A DNA stretch of 64,000 bases from Alcanivorax sp. (lineage in GTDB: Bacteria; Pseudomonadota; Gammaproteobacteria; Pseudomonadales; Alcanivoracaceae): NCBI GenBank assembly GCA_017794945.1, contig CP051239.1, positions 1,602,692 to 1,666,691 on the forward strand, given 5' to 3'. The position numbers and the translations under genes were made by a program. The stretch's first letter is position 1; each line of letters begins with the position of its first letter. This document shows, in pieces, positions 46,257 to 57,032 of the stretch. The notes beneath the pieces are model-generated. The model was not told the DNA's origin. It did not search any database and was given only the letters and a program-made list of their open reading frames with translations.

Positions 46257-47597
46257 ATGCTAAAAAACCTACACCGCGCCGCCCTCGCGGCGGCCCTCGC
46301 TCTAACCGCCATGACCACCCCCGCCCCGGCCGACACCACCCAACGTGTCAACGAACTGGCCGAAGGCCAGGCCGACCGCCTGGTGAGCACCTTCAAGCAC
46401 CTGCACGCCAACCCGGAACTGGGCTTCCAGGAAACCGAAACCGCCAAACTGGTGAGCAAACGCCTCAAGAAACTCGGCTACCAGGTGCACACCGGCATCG
46501 GCGGCACCGGCGTGGCGGCGGTGCTGGAAAACGGCGATGGCCCGGTGGTGATGTTCCGCAGCGACATGGACGGCCTGCCGGTGAAGGAAGACACCGGCCT
46601 GGATTACGCCAGCCGCAAGCAGGTGACCCTGGACAACGGCGGCAAAGCTCACGTTGCCCACGCCTGTGGGCACGATGCCCACGTCAGCTGGCTGCTGGGT
46701 ATCGCCGAAGTAATGCGAGAAACCCGCGACGCCTGGTCCGGCACCCTGGTGCTGATTGCCCAGCCGGCGGAAGAGCTGCTTGAAGGCGCTCAGGCCATGG
46801 TCGACGACGACCTCTACGGCCGGGTGCCCAAGCCGGAGCTGCTGATCAGCGCCCATGTGTTTCCGGTGTGGCCCGCCGGCACCGTGGCGGTGCGCGCCGG
46901 GCGCCGCATGGCCGGCAGCGATCAACTCGACGTCACCCTGCACGGCGTCGGCGGCCACGGCTCCGCGCCGCACAACACCATCGATCCGGTGGTGATGGGC
47001 GCGCGCTCGGTGATGGCCTACCAGACCATCGTCAGCCGCAACGTGGATCCGCAGAAACCGGCGGTGCTCACCGTCGGCGCCAGCCAGATCGGCGAAGCCA
47101 ACAATGTGATCCCGGACAACGGCACCCTCAAGCTCAACCTGCGCTGGTACGAAAAGCCGGTGCGCCAGCAGATGCTCGACGCCATCAAACGGGAAACCAA
47201 CGGCATCGCCCGGGCCGCCGGCGTCGCCGACGACAAGATGCCGGAATACACCCTCAAGGGCTACTCCGAGCCGGTCTACAACGACGAGGCCCTGGCCGAA
47301 CAGGCCCAGCGGACCCTGGCCGCCGGCCTCGGCAAAGAGGCGCTGATGCCCGGCTTCCCGCCGGTGATGGGCTCCGAGGATTTCCCCATGCTGGTGGCCG
47401 GTATCGAGGACACCCAGACCCTGTTCATGGAAGTGGGCGGCGGTGCCCCGGACGTGATGAAGAAGTACATGGCGACCGGCGAGCTGCCGCCCATGAATCA
47501 CAATCCCAAGTTCGAAATCATCAACCCGCGCCTGGCGATCACCACCGCCGTGAAAGCCAACAGCCTGCTGCTGCTCGACGCGCTGTCGGCGGACTAG
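46257..47597 (+). CDS. Exported M20 family metallohydrolase (amidohydrolase)
   Basis: 446 residues with a signal peptide (LHRAALAAALALTAMTTPAP). The di-metal site is visible in VAHACGHDAHVSW, the Glu pair in QPAEELLEGAQAM and the final His in the GSEDFP/NHNPKFE region. It resembles the IAA-amino-acid or hippurate hydrolase group. The start at 46257 follows GGGAGAGACC; the frame is open far upstream into the MATE gene, but only this start gives a signal peptide. Confidence 0.87.
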   Translation: MLKNLHRAALAAALALTAMTTPAPADTTQRVNELAEGQADRLVSTFKHLHANPELGFQETETAKLVSKRLKKLGYQVHTGIGGTGVAAVLENGDGPVVMFRSDMDGLPVKEDTGLDYASRKQVTLDNGGKAHVAHACGHDAHVSWLLGIAEVMRETRDAWSGTLVLIAQPAEELLEGAQAMVDDDLYGRVPKPELLISAHVFPVWPAGTVAVRAGRRMAGSDQLDVTLHGVGGHGSAPHNTIDPVVMGARSVMAYQTIVSRNVDPQKPAVLTVGASQIGEANNVIPDNGTLKLNLRWYEKPVRQQMLDAIKRETNGIARAAGVADDKMPEYTLKGYSEPVYNDEALAEQAQRTLAAGLGKEALMPGFPPVMGSEDFPMLVAGIEDTQTLFMEVGGGAPDVMKKYMATGELPPMNHNPKFEIINPRLAITTAVKANSLLLLDALSAD

Positions 47598-47599
47598 TG

Positions 47600-47682
47600 G
47601 TAGGTTGGGTTAGCGAAGCGTAACCCGACGATCGGTCTGAGCGCGGTTGTCGGGTTACGGCCTTCGGCCTAACCCGACCTAC
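47600..47682. repeat. Long inverted repeat of the GTAGGTTGGGTTA type
   Basis: Left arm 47600-47629 begins GTAGGTTGGGTTAGCGAAGC; right arm 47649-47682 ends GCCTAACCCGACCTAC. The arms pair with each other, and each also folds on its own (GGGTTA...TAACCC). It resembles a dispersed intergenic repeat common in proteobacteria. It sits between convergent stops and could serve both as a terminator and as an mRNA 3'-end stabiliser. Confidence 0.8.
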
Positions 47683-47693
47683 TCGTGGCGGTG

Positions 47694-48554
47694 CTAGCCG
47701 CTGCGCAGATGGTGGGCGTGGTAACGCAGGTGGTCGTCGATAAAGCTGGCGATGAAGAAGTAGGAATGATCGTACCCCGGCAGCATGCGCAGGGTGAGCG
47801 GCACGCCGGTCTGCTTGCAGGCGTCTTCCAGGGCTTCCGGACGTAACTGCCCATCCTGGTAGAAATTGTCCGCCTCGCCCTGGTCCACTTTGATTTCCGC
47901 CGGCGCCGGGGCGCAGGTGGCGATCAGCTCGCAGGCGTCCCATGCCTTCCAGCTCTCCCGGTCGTCCCCCAGATAGCCGCCCAGGGCTTTCTCGCCCCAG
48001 GGGCACTGCGTGGGGTTGGCGATGGGCGCGAACGCGGACACCGAGGCGTAGCGCTCCGGGTTCTTGAGCGCGCACACCAGGGCGCCGTGCCCCCCCATGG
48101 AATGGCCGCTGATCGACTGCTGCCCGTTGAGCGGGAAGTGCCGGGCCACCAGCGCCGGCAGCTCTTCGGTGACGTAGTCGTACATGCGGTAATGGCGGTT
48201 CCAGGGCGCTTCGGTGGCGTTCACATAGAAACCGGCGCCGGAGCCGAAGTCATAGCTGTCGTGTTCGCCGGGCAAGTCGGTGCCGCGCGGGCTGGTGTCC
48301 GGGCAGACGATCGCCAGGCCCAGCTCCGCGGCGGTGCCGTGGGCGCCGGCCTTCTGCATGAAGTTTTCATCCGTGCAGGTCAGGCCGGACAGCCACCACA
48401 GCAAGGGCACATCCTTTTCCTCCGCCGCCGGCGGCAGGTAGATGGCGAAGATCATCTCGCAGCCGAGCACCTTGCTGTGGTGCTTGTAGCGCTTCAGCCA
48501 GCCGCCGAAGCTCTTGTTCGCCGAGACGAGTTGCAGTTCATCAGACGTTGTCAT
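47694..48554 (-). CDS. fghA: S-formylglutathione hydrolase
   Basis: Second step of glutathione-dependent formaldehyde oxidation (S-formylglutathione to formate and glutathione), 286 residues. The esterase-D fold shows SISGHSMGGHGALV (nucleophile Ser) and LPGYDHSYFFIASFIDDHL with the catalytic His. The start at 48554 (MTTSDELQLVS) begins 17 bases after frmA; the longer frame is antisense-free shadow of frmA. Confidence 0.95.
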   Translation of the reverse strand: MTTSDELQLVSANKSFGGWLKRYKHHSKVLGCEMIFAIYLPPAAEEKDVPLLWWLSGLTCTDENFMQKAGAHGTAAELGLAIVCPDTSPRGTDLPGEHDSYDFGSGAGFYVNATEAPWNRHYRMYDYVTEELPALVARHFPLNGQQSISGHSMGGHGALVCALKNPERYASVSAFAPIANPTQCPWGEKALGGYLGDDRESWKAWDACELIATCAPAPAEIKVDQGEADNFYQDGQLRPEALEDACKQTGVPLTLRMLPGYDHSYFFIASFIDDHLRYHAHHLRSG

Positions 48555-48571
48555 GGCGAGTGCTCCCGCAA

Positions 48572-49708
<1,137 letters not shown>

Positions 49709-49768
49709 TCACGTCGGATTCTGGCGCCAGTGTACTGGCGGTGCGTCGCCCTCTTAAGGCATTATTCC

Positions 49769-49783
49769 GCAATAGATTATTGC
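49769..49783. promoter_or_regulatory. Palindrome between frmA and the LysR gene, candidate operator
   Basis: GCAATA-GAT-TATTGC is a perfect 15-base inverted repeat, 13 bases before the LysR ATG and about 90 before frmA, in an AT-rich pocket. LysR-type regulators usually bind such sites in the divergent intergenic region. Confidence 0.45.
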
Positions 49784-49795
49784 TCAGGAGCAACA

Positions 49796-50674
49796 ATGCA
49801 GCACTGGGATCGCATCGAGGCCTTTGTCGAGGTGGTGAGGCACGAATCCTTCGCCGGCGCGGCCCGGGGCCTGGGGGTCTCAAGCTCCCACGTGAGCCGG
49901 CTGGTGGCGCGCCTGGAAACCCAGCTCGGCACCCAGTTGCTGTACCGGACCACCCGCCGCCTGCGGCTCACCGACGCCGGCGCCGTCTACTTCGAGCACT
50001 GCGCCCAGCTGTTCGACGGCTTCCAGGAGGCGCTCACCGCGATCAGCGATTACCAGCGCCGGCCCACCGGGGTGCTCAAGCTCACCTGCGCCACCACCTT
50101 CGGCGAGAAATTCATTGCCCCGCTGGTCAACGACTTCCTCGCCGAGCACCCGCAACTGTCGGTGCGCATGGACTTCACCAACCGGCCGGTGGACATCGTC
50201 GACGAGGGCTTCGACGTGGCGGTGCGCACCGGCGCCCTGCCCGACTCCTCGCTGATCGCCCGCAAGCTGTGCCCGCGCCGGGAGTACGTGGTGGGCTCCG
50301 CGGACTACTTTGAGCGCCATCCGCGCCCGCACACCCTGGGCGAACTGGCCGGCCATAACTGCCTGCTCGGTTCCGCCGACCACTGGACCTTCGACCTGGA
50401 CGGCCAGCACCGGGCCTGGCGGGTGGAGGGCAGCTGGCGGGCCAATTCCGGCCTGGCGCTGCTGGACGCGGTGCACAAGGGGCTGGGGCTGGCCCAGCTG
50501 CCCGATTACTACGTGCGCGAGGGCCTCGACCGGGGTGAGCTGGTGTCCGTGCTCGACGCCCACGCCTGCACGCACACGGCGGTGTGGGTGGTCTACCCGC
50601 GCCACCGCCATTTGTCCCCCAAGGTCCGTCAGTTCGTGGACTTCCTGGTGGCCGGTATCGACGGCCGCGCTTGA
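49796..50674 (+). CDS. LysR family transcriptional regulator
   Basis: 292 residues. The winged helix-turn-helix occupies residues 1-60 (WDRIEAFVEVVRHESFAGAA, SSSHVSRLVARLETQLG), and a LysR substrate domain follows. It belongs to the large group near CrgA/DmlR type. CAGGAG precedes the ATG. It is divergent from frmA and upstream of an aldo/keto reductase, so it may control either or both. Confidence 0.92.
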   Translation: MQHWDRIEAFVEVVRHESFAGAARGLGVSSSHVSRLVARLETQLGTQLLYRTTRRLRLTDAGAVYFEHCAQLFDGFQEALTAISDYQRRPTGVLKLTCATTFGEKFIAPLVNDFLAEHPQLSVRMDFTNRPVDIVDEGFDVAVRTGALPDSSLIARKLCPRREYVVGSADYFERHPRPHTLGELAGHNCLLGSADHWTFDLDGQHRAWRVEGSWRANSGLALLDAVHKGLGLAQLPDYYVREGLDRGELVSVLDAHACTHTAVWVVYPRHRHLSPKVRQFVDFLVAGIDGRA

Positions 50675-50733
50675 AAGCGGCGGTCATCATCATCAGGTAA
50701 CGGCTAGACAAGCCACGAACGCAAGGAGAGAAC

Positions 50734-51543
50734 ATGGCCAAGGCAACCCTCCCGGCCCTGGGTCTGGGCACCTTCCGGCTCAAGGGCGAGCCGCTGATGG
50801 GCAGCATCCACAAGGCCCTGGACCTGGGCTACCGCCACATCGACACCGCCCAGATGTACGACAACGAGGAGACCGTGGGGGCCGCCCTGGACGCCCATGA
50901 TGTCCCCCGCGACGAGGTGTTCCTGACCACCAAGATCTGGCACGACCGGCTGCGGCACGACGATCTTTTACAAAGTTTGCAGGAGAGCGTGAACCGGCTG
51001 CGCGTGGACGCGGTGGATCTGGCCCTGATTCATTGGCCAAGCCCCAATGACGAAGTGCCCATGGACGAATACATCGGCGCCCTGGCCGAGGCCAAAAAGC
51101 GGGGCCTGGCCAAGCACGTGGGGGTATCGAACTTCACCGTGGCGCAATTGGAACGGGCGCTCAGCGTGCCCGGCGGCGAGGAGCTGGTGACCAATCAGGT
51201 GGAAGTGCATCCGTTCCTGACCAACCGCAAAGTGGTGGACGCGATCAAACGTGCCGGCCTCACCGTCACCGCCTATATGCCGCTGGCGGTGGGCAAGGTG
51301 CTGGAGGACCCGACCCTCCAGAAACTGGGTGAGAAGTACGACGCCTCCGCCGCCCAGGTGGTGCTCGCCTGGCTGCATCAGCAAGACATCGTGGTGATTC
51401 CGTCGTCCACCAAGGAAGCGCACCTGAAAGCGAACATGGCGGCGCTGGATATCGAGCTGGAGCAGGCCGATATGGACGCGATCGAGGCCTTGAACCGGAA
51501 CGAGCGTATCGCCGACCCGGAGTTCGCCCCGGACTGGGACTGA
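50734..51543 (+). CDS. dkgB: Aldo/keto reductase, DkgB-like
   Basis: NADPH-dependent reductase related to E. coli DkgB (2,5-diketo-D-gluconate / methylglyoxal reductase), 269 residues. AKR tetrad members are visible: Asp in HIDTAQMYDNE with the Tyr, Lys in LTTKIWH and His in ALIHWPSPNDEVPMDE. The cofactor end VIPSSTKEAHLKAN fits NADPH. AAGGAG precedes the ATG. It lies 59 bases after the LysR gene on the same strand, a typical regulator-target layout for aldehyde stress. Confidence 0.9.
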   Translation: MAKATLPALGLGTFRLKGEPLMGSIHKALDLGYRHIDTAQMYDNEETVGAALDAHDVPRDEVFLTTKIWHDRLRHDDLLQSLQESVNRLRVDAVDLALIHWPSPNDEVPMDEYIGALAEAKKRGLAKHVGVSNFTVAQLERALSVPGGEELVTNQVEVHPFLTNRKVVDAIKRAGLTVTAYMPLAVGKVLEDPTLQKLGEKYDASAAQVVLAWLHQQDIVVIPSSTKEAHLKANMAALDIELEQADMDAIEALNRNERIADPEFAPDWD

Positions 51544-51587
51544 CCGGCGGTCAAGACAAAGCGCCCATCAAGCTCTAGCATGCGGGC

Positions 51588-52607
51588 ATGGAGCGAATTC
51601 CCCACGATAAGCTTGATGCCCTTCAGTTCCACCGTGATGAGCGCCTGGAAGTCTGGCGCCAGTGCGTCGAGCCGTTGTTCGATTGCCGCGCCGCCCGCGA
51701 ACCCGGCGGCCGAGGGTTCCAGGGCCGGCTGGAGAGTTTCAATCTCGGCCAGACGCTGATCGCGCGCAGTGAGTTCACGCCCCTGCACTTTCAGCGCGAC
51801 CGGCGCACCTCCGACGACCATCTGCTGGTGCAGCTGTACACCCACGGCGGTTACCAGGGCTACAACGGTGACCGCAAAGTGCGGGTGGGCCCCGGCGACA
51901 TCAGCCTGCTGGATATGGGGCTGGGCCTGGAAACCCTGGCGCCGCGCTCCGGCAACCTGTCCCTGGTGATCCCCCGCGATCGTTTCTTCGCGCTCACCAA
52001 ACCGGCGCATTACCGGCCGGGCACGGTGCTGCGCGCCGGCACTCCGTTGGCCGGAATTCTCGCCAACCATCTGTCCAGCGTCTGGGCGTCGCTGTCGGAC
52101 GCCTCCGTGGACGACCTGCCAGCCATCAACCGCACCCTGGTGGGCGCGGTGGCCGGCGCCTTCTGCCAAGGGCCGGTGCGCGAAGACGCAGCGATGCCGT
52201 TCGAGGACGCCGCCCGCGACGCGGTGCGGGCTTTTATCGGTCACAACCTGGACGACCCGGGGTTGGGCCCGGCCCGGCTGTGCCGGCGTTTCGGCCTGTC
52301 GCGTACCCGCCTTTACCGGTTGTTCGAGCCGTTCGGCGGCGTCGCCGGCTATATTCGCGAACAGCGCCTGGATCGGGCGTTCCGTGAGCTCGCCGAGCGC
52401 GATCTGGGGCAGCGGCGTCTGGTGGAGGTGGCGCTGGAGTGCGGCTTCGACAGCCAGAGCCACTTCTGCCGCCTGTTCCGCCAGCGTTTCGGCATGACCC
52501 CCGGCGAGGCCATGGAGCAGGGTCGCTCCGCCCGTCTCCGTCGCTCGCGAGCGGACGGCGACGGGCCGGCGCGGCCGGAATTTCGCGATTGGCTGCTCGG
52601 TCTCTGA
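51588..52607 (+). CDS. AraC family transcriptional regulator
   Basis: 339 residues. An AraC-type ligand-binding-like N-terminal domain (about 45-190) is followed by the two helix-turn-helix units at the C terminus (LCRRFGLSRTRLYRLFEPFG, and VALECGFDSQSHFCRLFRQR). No ribosome site is obvious before the ATG at 51588. The effector and targets are unknown; the upstream aldo/keto reductase is a possible target. Confidence 0.9.
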   Translation: MERIPHDKLDALQFHRDERLEVWRQCVEPLFDCRAAREPGGRGFQGRLESFNLGQTLIARSEFTPLHFQRDRRTSDDHLLVQLYTHGGYQGYNGDRKVRVGPGDISLLDMGLGLETLAPRSGNLSLVIPRDRFFALTKPAHYRPGTVLRAGTPLAGILANHLSSVWASLSDASVDDLPAINRTLVGAVAGAFCQGPVREDAAMPFEDAARDAVRAFIGHNLDDPGLGPARLCRRFGLSRTRLYRLFEPFGGVAGYIREQRLDRAFRELAERDLGQRRLVEVALECGFDSQSHFCRLFRQRFGMTPGEAMEQGRSARLRRSRADGDGPARPEFRDWLLGL

Positions 52608-52736
52608 GCGAAAACGCCGACGGGACGAATCATCAACGGGGCGAAAAACAAGCGTGCAAGCGTTCCGCCGGCCTGGCTCCCACAATGCGGGGGCGAGTTA
52701 GCGGAACGCTATCTTTTGCATATTCGGGTTGTGAGC

Positions 52737-52763
52737 AAGCCCCGGGTTTTCCCGGGGCTTTTT
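52737..52763 (+). terminator. Terminator between convergent AraC and esterase genes
   Basis: A perfect 10-bp stem (AAGCCCCGGG arm, loop TTTT) with T residues continuing to 52763. It overlaps the stop codon of the convergent esterase gene. Before it, around 52675, a partial REP fragment (GGCTCCCACAATGCGGG) is visible. Confidence 0.85.
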
Positions 52764-53646
52764 AATGGGCGGGTGTCAGGGCGCGGGCCAGAAAAGCGGC
52801 CCCGGCGTCCTCGGCGGCGCCGCCGAACAGAAACGCCGCCACATGGCCCTTGCCGCGCAACAGCAGCAGTTCGTTGTCGACGTCGTTGGCGTTCAGGGCG
52901 GTGCGGTAATCTTCCGCATGGTCCACCGGCACCACCGAATCCAGGGTGCCGTGGTAGAGCAGATGCGGCGGTGTGTCGGGCGTCACATGGGTGACCGGCG
53001 ACGCGGCCGCGTAGGTGGCGGCGTTACTCGCCTGCGGGCCACCCAGGAACTGCGGCACCAGGGTGCCGCCCTGGAATTTGCGCAGATCCGTGGGCGTGCC
53101 GCCGGCCACCACCGCCCGTGGCCGGGTAACCGGGCCGCCGTAGGGCTTGTTCAGTGGGCTGTCCGTGTCCGCCGCCACGGTGGCCAGCAGCGTCACCAGG
53201 TGGGCGCCGGACGAATAGCCCCAGGCGCCGACGCGGGACCGGTCGATGCCGTACTCGTCCGCGTGCACATGCAGCCAGCGCATCGCCATCTGCAGGTCGT
53301 GGAGCTGCGCCGGGAAGGTGTACTCGGGGGCGAAGCGGTATTCGATGTTCACCGCCACGAAGCCCTGCTCGGCCAGTTGCCTGGCAAGCCCCGCCGTGTC
53401 CTCCGGCGAGCGCCGTTCCCAGCCGCCGCCGTGCACCACCAGGACCGTCGGATACCGGCCGGGTGGCTCCGGGCGGTGGATGTCCGCATGCAGCGTTTGT
53501 GGCCAGTCGTCGGGGGTATAGACCCGGTCTTCGATTACCGTGACGTCATAGTCGGGCAGCGCCGGCGGTTCGCCCTCCGGCGCGCCCAGGTGGCGCACAC
53601 AGCCGGTTACGGCCAGGGTGCACAGAAGCAGCAGGGTCGTTCTCAT
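52762..53646 (-). CDS. Alpha/beta hydrolase lipoprotein (esterase/lipase, BD-FAE-like)
   Basis: 294 residues. The signal peptide ends in LAVTGC (Cys about 16). HGGGW is the oxyanion motif of the hormone-sensitive-lipase group, GYSSGA holds the nucleophile serine, and the Asp/His are in GTLDSVVP and GKGHVAAF. It is likely to be attached to the outer membrane. I start at 53646 (MRTTLLLLCTLAV) rather than 53664 so that the signal peptide begins the protein. Confidence 0.87.
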   Translation of the reverse strand: MRTTLLLLCTLAVTGCVRHLGAPEGEPPALPDYDVTVIEDRVYTPDDWPQTLHADIHRPEPPGRYPTVLVVHGGGWERRSPEDTAGLARQLAEQGFVAVNIEYRFAPEYTFPAQLHDLQMAMRWLHVHADEYGIDRSRVGAWGYSSGAHLVTLLATVAADTDSPLNKPYGGPVTRPRAVVAGGTPTDLRKFQGGTLVPQFLGGPQASNAATYAAASPVTHVTPDTPPHLLYHGTLDSVVPVDHAEDYRTALNANDVDNELLLLRGKGHVAAFLFGGAAEDAGAAFLARALTPAH

Positions 53647-53735
53647 GAAGCGCTCCGCGGACAAGTAAGAACCGCTACGCTAACCGCGGATCAATCAATG
53701 GCGGGTGAGGGTGGCGGGTGTTGTGGCAGCGGGCC

Positions 53736-53761
53736 TTTCGCTTGCAAGGCAAGCTCCCACA
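53736..53761 (+). repeat. REP-type core, copy D
   Basis: TTTCGCTTGCAAGGCAAGCT followed by CCCACA. It has the same frame as copies A-C (TTTC, stem, TCCCACA), but the stem is GCTTGC-AAG-GCAAGC, changed on both arms. It is flanked by a wider TTGTGG...CCACAA pairing. It lies between the esterase and degV genes. Confidence 0.75.
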
Positions 53762-53772
53762 ACACAACCGGT

Positions 53773-54720
53773 TTATTCGGTGGTGAAGGCGGGGTCGTCG
53801 ACGATCATGCCAATACTGAGCGCGCCCGGGCCGATATTCACCGCCCCGGTCAGGCCCATGCTGCTGGTCAGCAGCTCCACCTTGTGGCGTTTGGCGGCGT
53901 CCGCCAGGCGGTCGAAGCCGGGCATCTGGCGGATGCGGCTTTCGTCGCCGGCGTAGCTCACGCACACCACCGGCGCCATCAAGCCACGCTCGATGCAGCG
54001 GGCGCCGTGCCGGAACATGGCCTCCACGCCGGCGTCGAAGCCGCGCATCTTGGCCACCGGGAAGGTTTCGTCCTGGCGGGCGCAGAGCACCGGTTTGATG
54101 TCCAGGGCATTGCCGAGAATGGCGCCGGCCCAGCTGACGCTCTTGTCGCCGCGTTTCTTGGCGCGTTTATGCAGGTAGTAGATGTCCGGCACCACGGCGT
54201 AGCCGGTGGCCTTGGAGGCCAGCACTTCCACGCTCTGGCGGATTTCGGTGATCTTCATGCCGCTTTGGATCAGGCGCATGGTCTCCGCCGCCAGGGCGCC
54301 CTGGCCGGCGAACAGGGTCTGGCTGTCGGTGACGCGCAGGGCGAAGGGCCCTTCCACGCCGGCCTGTTTCCGGATCGGCTTGTACTCACGCAGGATCGCG
54401 TGGGAGGCCTCGGTGGCGTTGGTGAAAATCGGGCTGCGGCTTTTCGGTACCGTCTGTACCAGAGCGTAGTCGAAATCCACCACCACCTTATCCAGGAACA
54501 GCGCCTTGATCTGCTCCATGGTGAACGGGATGGATTCCGCGCCGTGGGCTTTCTCGGACGCCTCGGTGGCGTAAAACTGACGGGTGCGTTCCGGATCCCG
54601 TTCATCAACGATGATCTGATCCCCGAGCCGGATGGACACCGGGAGGATCAGAATACCGTGTTCGTCGATAAAGGATTTGGGAAGATCGCAGCCGGAATCC
54701 ACGACCAGGCCGATTCTCAT
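53773..54720 (-). CDS. DegV family fatty-acid-binding protein
   Basis: 315 residues. The N-terminal GLVVDSGCDLP and the VTDSQTLFAGQGALAAE / SWAGAILGNALDIKPVL elements are typical of DegV (FakB-like) proteins that bind a fatty acid for phosphorylation. In Gram-negative bacteria the partner kinase FakA is often absent, and the role is unclear. It is transcribed alone, 70 bases after metF on the same strand, with a candidate promoter of its own. Confidence 0.87.
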   Translation of the reverse strand: MRIGLVVDSGCDLPKSFIDEHGILILPVSIRLGDQIIVDERDPERTRQFYATEASEKAHGAESIPFTMEQIKALFLDKVVVDFDYALVQTVPKSRSPIFTNATEASHAILREYKPIRKQAGVEGPFALRVTDSQTLFAGQGALAAETMRLIQSGMKITEIRQSVEVLASKATGYAVVPDIYYLHKRAKKRGDKSVSWAGAILGNALDIKPVLCARQDETFPVAKMRGFDAGVEAMFRHGARCIERGLMAPVVCVSYAGDESRIRQMPGFDRLADAAKRHKVELLTSSMGLTGAVNIGPGALSIGMIVDDPAFTTE

Positions 54721-54742
54721 GATTATTCACCCCTTTTTTCGC

Positions 54743-54770
54743 AGTCTAGCGTAAAAAGTGTGACCTGCAA
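54743..54770 (-). promoter_or_regulatory. Possible promoter of degV
   Basis: On the minus strand TTGCAG (54765-54770) and TAGACT (54743-54748) are separated by 16 bases, giving a leader of about 20 bases to degV. The -35 match is weak. Confidence 0.35.
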
Positions 54771-54790
54771 CACTGCCTTCGGGTTTGGCG

Positions 54791-55621
54791 CTAAAGCCCC
54801 AGATTATCCAGCACCCGCAGAATCGGGCCGGACTGGTTCATGGTGTAGAAGTGCAGGCCCGGGGCGCCCATGGCCAGCAGGCGCTCGCAGAGGCGGGTCA
54901 CCACTTCCTCGCCGAACGCTTTCACCGCCTGCTCGTCGTCGCGCATGTCGTCCAGGCGGCTGCGCAGCCAGCGGGGAATGTCGGCGCCGCAGTTATCGGA
55001 AAAGCGGAACAGATTGGCCACGTTGAGAATCGGCATCACGCCCGGGTACACCGGCGCGTCGCAACCGCGCCGGCGCAACTCGTCCATGTAGTAGCCGTAG
55101 GCGTCGGCGTTGTAGAAGTACTGGGTAATGCCGCTGTCGGCGCCGGCGCTGATCTTGCGCTGAAAGTGCGCGATATCATCGTCGAAGCTTCGCGACTGCG
55201 GGTGATTCTCCGGGTAGGCGGCCACTTCCAGATGGAAATGGTCGCCGGTTTCCTCGCGGATCAGGGCGACCAGATCGTCGGCGTACTTCACTTCGCTCTG
55301 CGCGTAGCCCATGCCCGAGGGCAGGTCGCCGCGCAGCGCCACGATGCGGCGCACGCCGCTTTCCTTGTAACCGTTGACCAGCTCCATGATTTCGTCACGG
55401 CTCTGGCCGATGCAGCTCAGGTGCGGCGCGGTGTCGGCGTGCTGCTCGCGCAGCAGGCCGACCATCTGCCGGGTGTAATCCCGCGTGGAGCCGCCGGCGC
55501 CGAAGGTGCAGGAGAAAAACTCCGGCTTCTTGGCCAGCAGCTTTTGCTGGGTGTTGAGAAGTTTTTCCCGCCCCTGTTCCGTCTTGGGCGGGAAAAACTC
55601 AAAGCTGATGCGTTTGGACAT
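54791..55621 (-). CDS. metF: 5,10-methylenetetrahydrofolate reductase
   Basis: FAD enzyme producing 5-methyltetrahydrofolate for homocysteine methylation, 276 residues. SFEFFPPKTEQGREKL, SCTFGAGGSTRDYT and RIVALRGDLPSG are family marks; QYFYNADAYGYYMD and PGVMPILN follow. Last gene of the methyl-cycle operon, 14 bases after ahcY. Confidence 0.97.
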   Translation of the reverse strand: MSKRISFEFFPPKTEQGREKLLNTQQKLLAKKPEFFSCTFGAGGSTRDYTRQMVGLLREQHADTAPHLSCIGQSRDEIMELVNGYKESGVRRIVALRGDLPSGMGYAQSEVKYADDLVALIREETGDHFHLEVAAYPENHPQSRSFDDDIAHFQRKISAGADSGITQYFYNADAYGYYMDELRRRGCDAPVYPGVMPILNVANLFRFSDNCGADIPRWLRSRLDDMRDDEQAVKAFGEEVVTRLCERLLAMGAPGLHFYTMNQSGPILRVLDNLGL

Positions 55622-55635
55622 GATTCAAAAACGCC

Positions 55636-57024
55636 TTAGTACTTATAGTGGTCCGGTTTGAACGGGCCATCGGCGCTAACGCCGATGTAGCCAGCCTGCT
55701 TGTCGGTGAGTTTGGTGACCACGCCGCCGAAACCCTGCACCATGTAGCGGGCCACTTCCTCGTCCAGATGCTTGGGCAGCACTTCCACCTTGAGCATCTT
55801 CTCCTTCACCGTGTCGGAGTGACCGGCGTAGCCCTGGTCGAACAGATACATCTGCGCCAGCACCTGGTTGGCGAAGGAGCCGTCCATGATGCGGCTGGGG
55901 TGACCGGTGGCGTTGCCCAGGTTGACCAGGCGGCCTTCCGAGAGCAGCAGCAGGAAGTCCTGGTTTTTCTTGTCGCGCCACACTTTGTGCACCTGCGGCT
56001 TCACTTCTTCCCATTCCCAGGTCTTGCGCATGAAGGCGGTGTCCACTTCGTTGTCGAAGTGGCCGATGTTGCAGACCACGGCGCCTTTTTTCAGCGCCTT
56101 GAGCATGTTGGCGTCGCACACGTCGTAGTTGCCGGTGGTGGTCACCAGCAGGTCGGTGGTGCCCAGCAGCGCCTTGTTGATGGAAGCTTCGGTGCCGTCG
56201 TTAACGCCGTCCTTGTAGGCGCTGACCACTTCGAAGCCGTCCATGCAGGCCTGCATGGCGCAGATCGGATCGATCTCGGTGATCTTCACGATCATGCCTT
56301 CCTGGCGCAGGGACTGCGCGGAGCCCTTGCCCACGTCGCCGTAGCCGATCACCAGCGCCTTCTTGCCGGACAGCAGGTGGTCGGTGGCGCGTTTGATGGC
56401 GTCGTTGAGCGAGTGACGGCAACCGTACTTGTTGTCGTTCTTGCTCTTGGTGACCGAGTCGTTGACGTTCACCGCTGGCACTTTGAGCGTGCCCTGCTTA
56501 AGCATCTCGTAGAGGCGGTGCACGCCGGTGGTGGTCTCTTCGGTGATGCCGTGGATCTTGTCCAGCATCTCCGGGTAGGTCTCGTGGATGTAGCCGGTCA
56601 GGTCGCCGCCGTCATCCAGGATCATGTTGGCGTCCCACAGATTGCCTTCGCCGTCGCGGCAGGTCTGCTCGATGCACCACATGTATTCTTCCTCGGTCTC
56701 GCCTTTCCAGGCGAACACCGGCACGCCGGCGGCGGCCATGGCGGCGGCGGCGTGGTCCTGGGTGGAGAAGATGTTGCACGAGGACCAGCGCACTTCCGCG
56801 CCCAGCGCCTTCAGGGTTTCGATCAGCACCGCGGTCTGAATCGTCATGTGAATGCAGCCGATGATGCGCGCGCCCTTGAGCGGCTGCTCGGCGCGGTATT
56901 TTTCCCGGATCGCCATCAGCGCCGGCATTTCGGTTTCGGCGATGTCGATTTCCGCGCGGCCGTACTGGGCCAGGGAAATATCCGCGACTTTATAGTCCTG
57001 CAGCGTTTCCGCTTTTGCGTTCAT
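55636..57024 (-). CDS. ahcY: S-adenosylhomocysteine hydrolase
   Basis: Splits S-adenosylhomocysteine into adenosine and homocysteine, relieving product inhibition of methyltransferases; 462 residues. NAD-binding [17 protein letters not shown], the active-site Lys/Asp region [17 protein letters not shown] and the C-terminal KPDHYKY are present. The ATG at 57024 ([13 protein letters not shown]) has GGAGAG before it; an SAH riboswitch precedes it and its ribosome site is in a switchable hairpin. Predicted to be induced by SAH. Confidence 0.97.
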   Translation of the reverse strand: MNAKAETLQDYKVADISLAQYGRAEIDIAETEMPALMAIREKYRAEQPLKGARIIGCIHMTIQTAVLIETLKALGAEVRWSSCNIFSTQDHAAAAMAAAGVPVFAWKGETEEEYMWCIEQTCRDGEGNLWDANMILDDGGDLTGYIHETYPEMLDKIHGITEETTTGVHRLYEMLKQGTLKVPAVNVNDSVTKSKNDNKYGCRHSLNDAIKRATDHLLSGKKALVIGYGDVGKGSAQSLRQEGMIVKITEIDPICAMQACMDGFEVVSAYKDGVNDGTEASINKALLGTTDLLVTTTGNYDVCDANMLKALKKGAVVCNIGHFDNEVDTAFMRKTWEWEEVKPQVHKVWRDKKNQDFLLLLSEGRLVNLGNATGHPSRIMDGSFANQVLAQMYLFDQGYAGHSDTVKEKMLKVEVLPKHLDEEVARYMVQGFGGVVTKLTDKQAGYIGVSADGPFKPDHYKY

Positions 57025-57032
57025 GGGTCTCT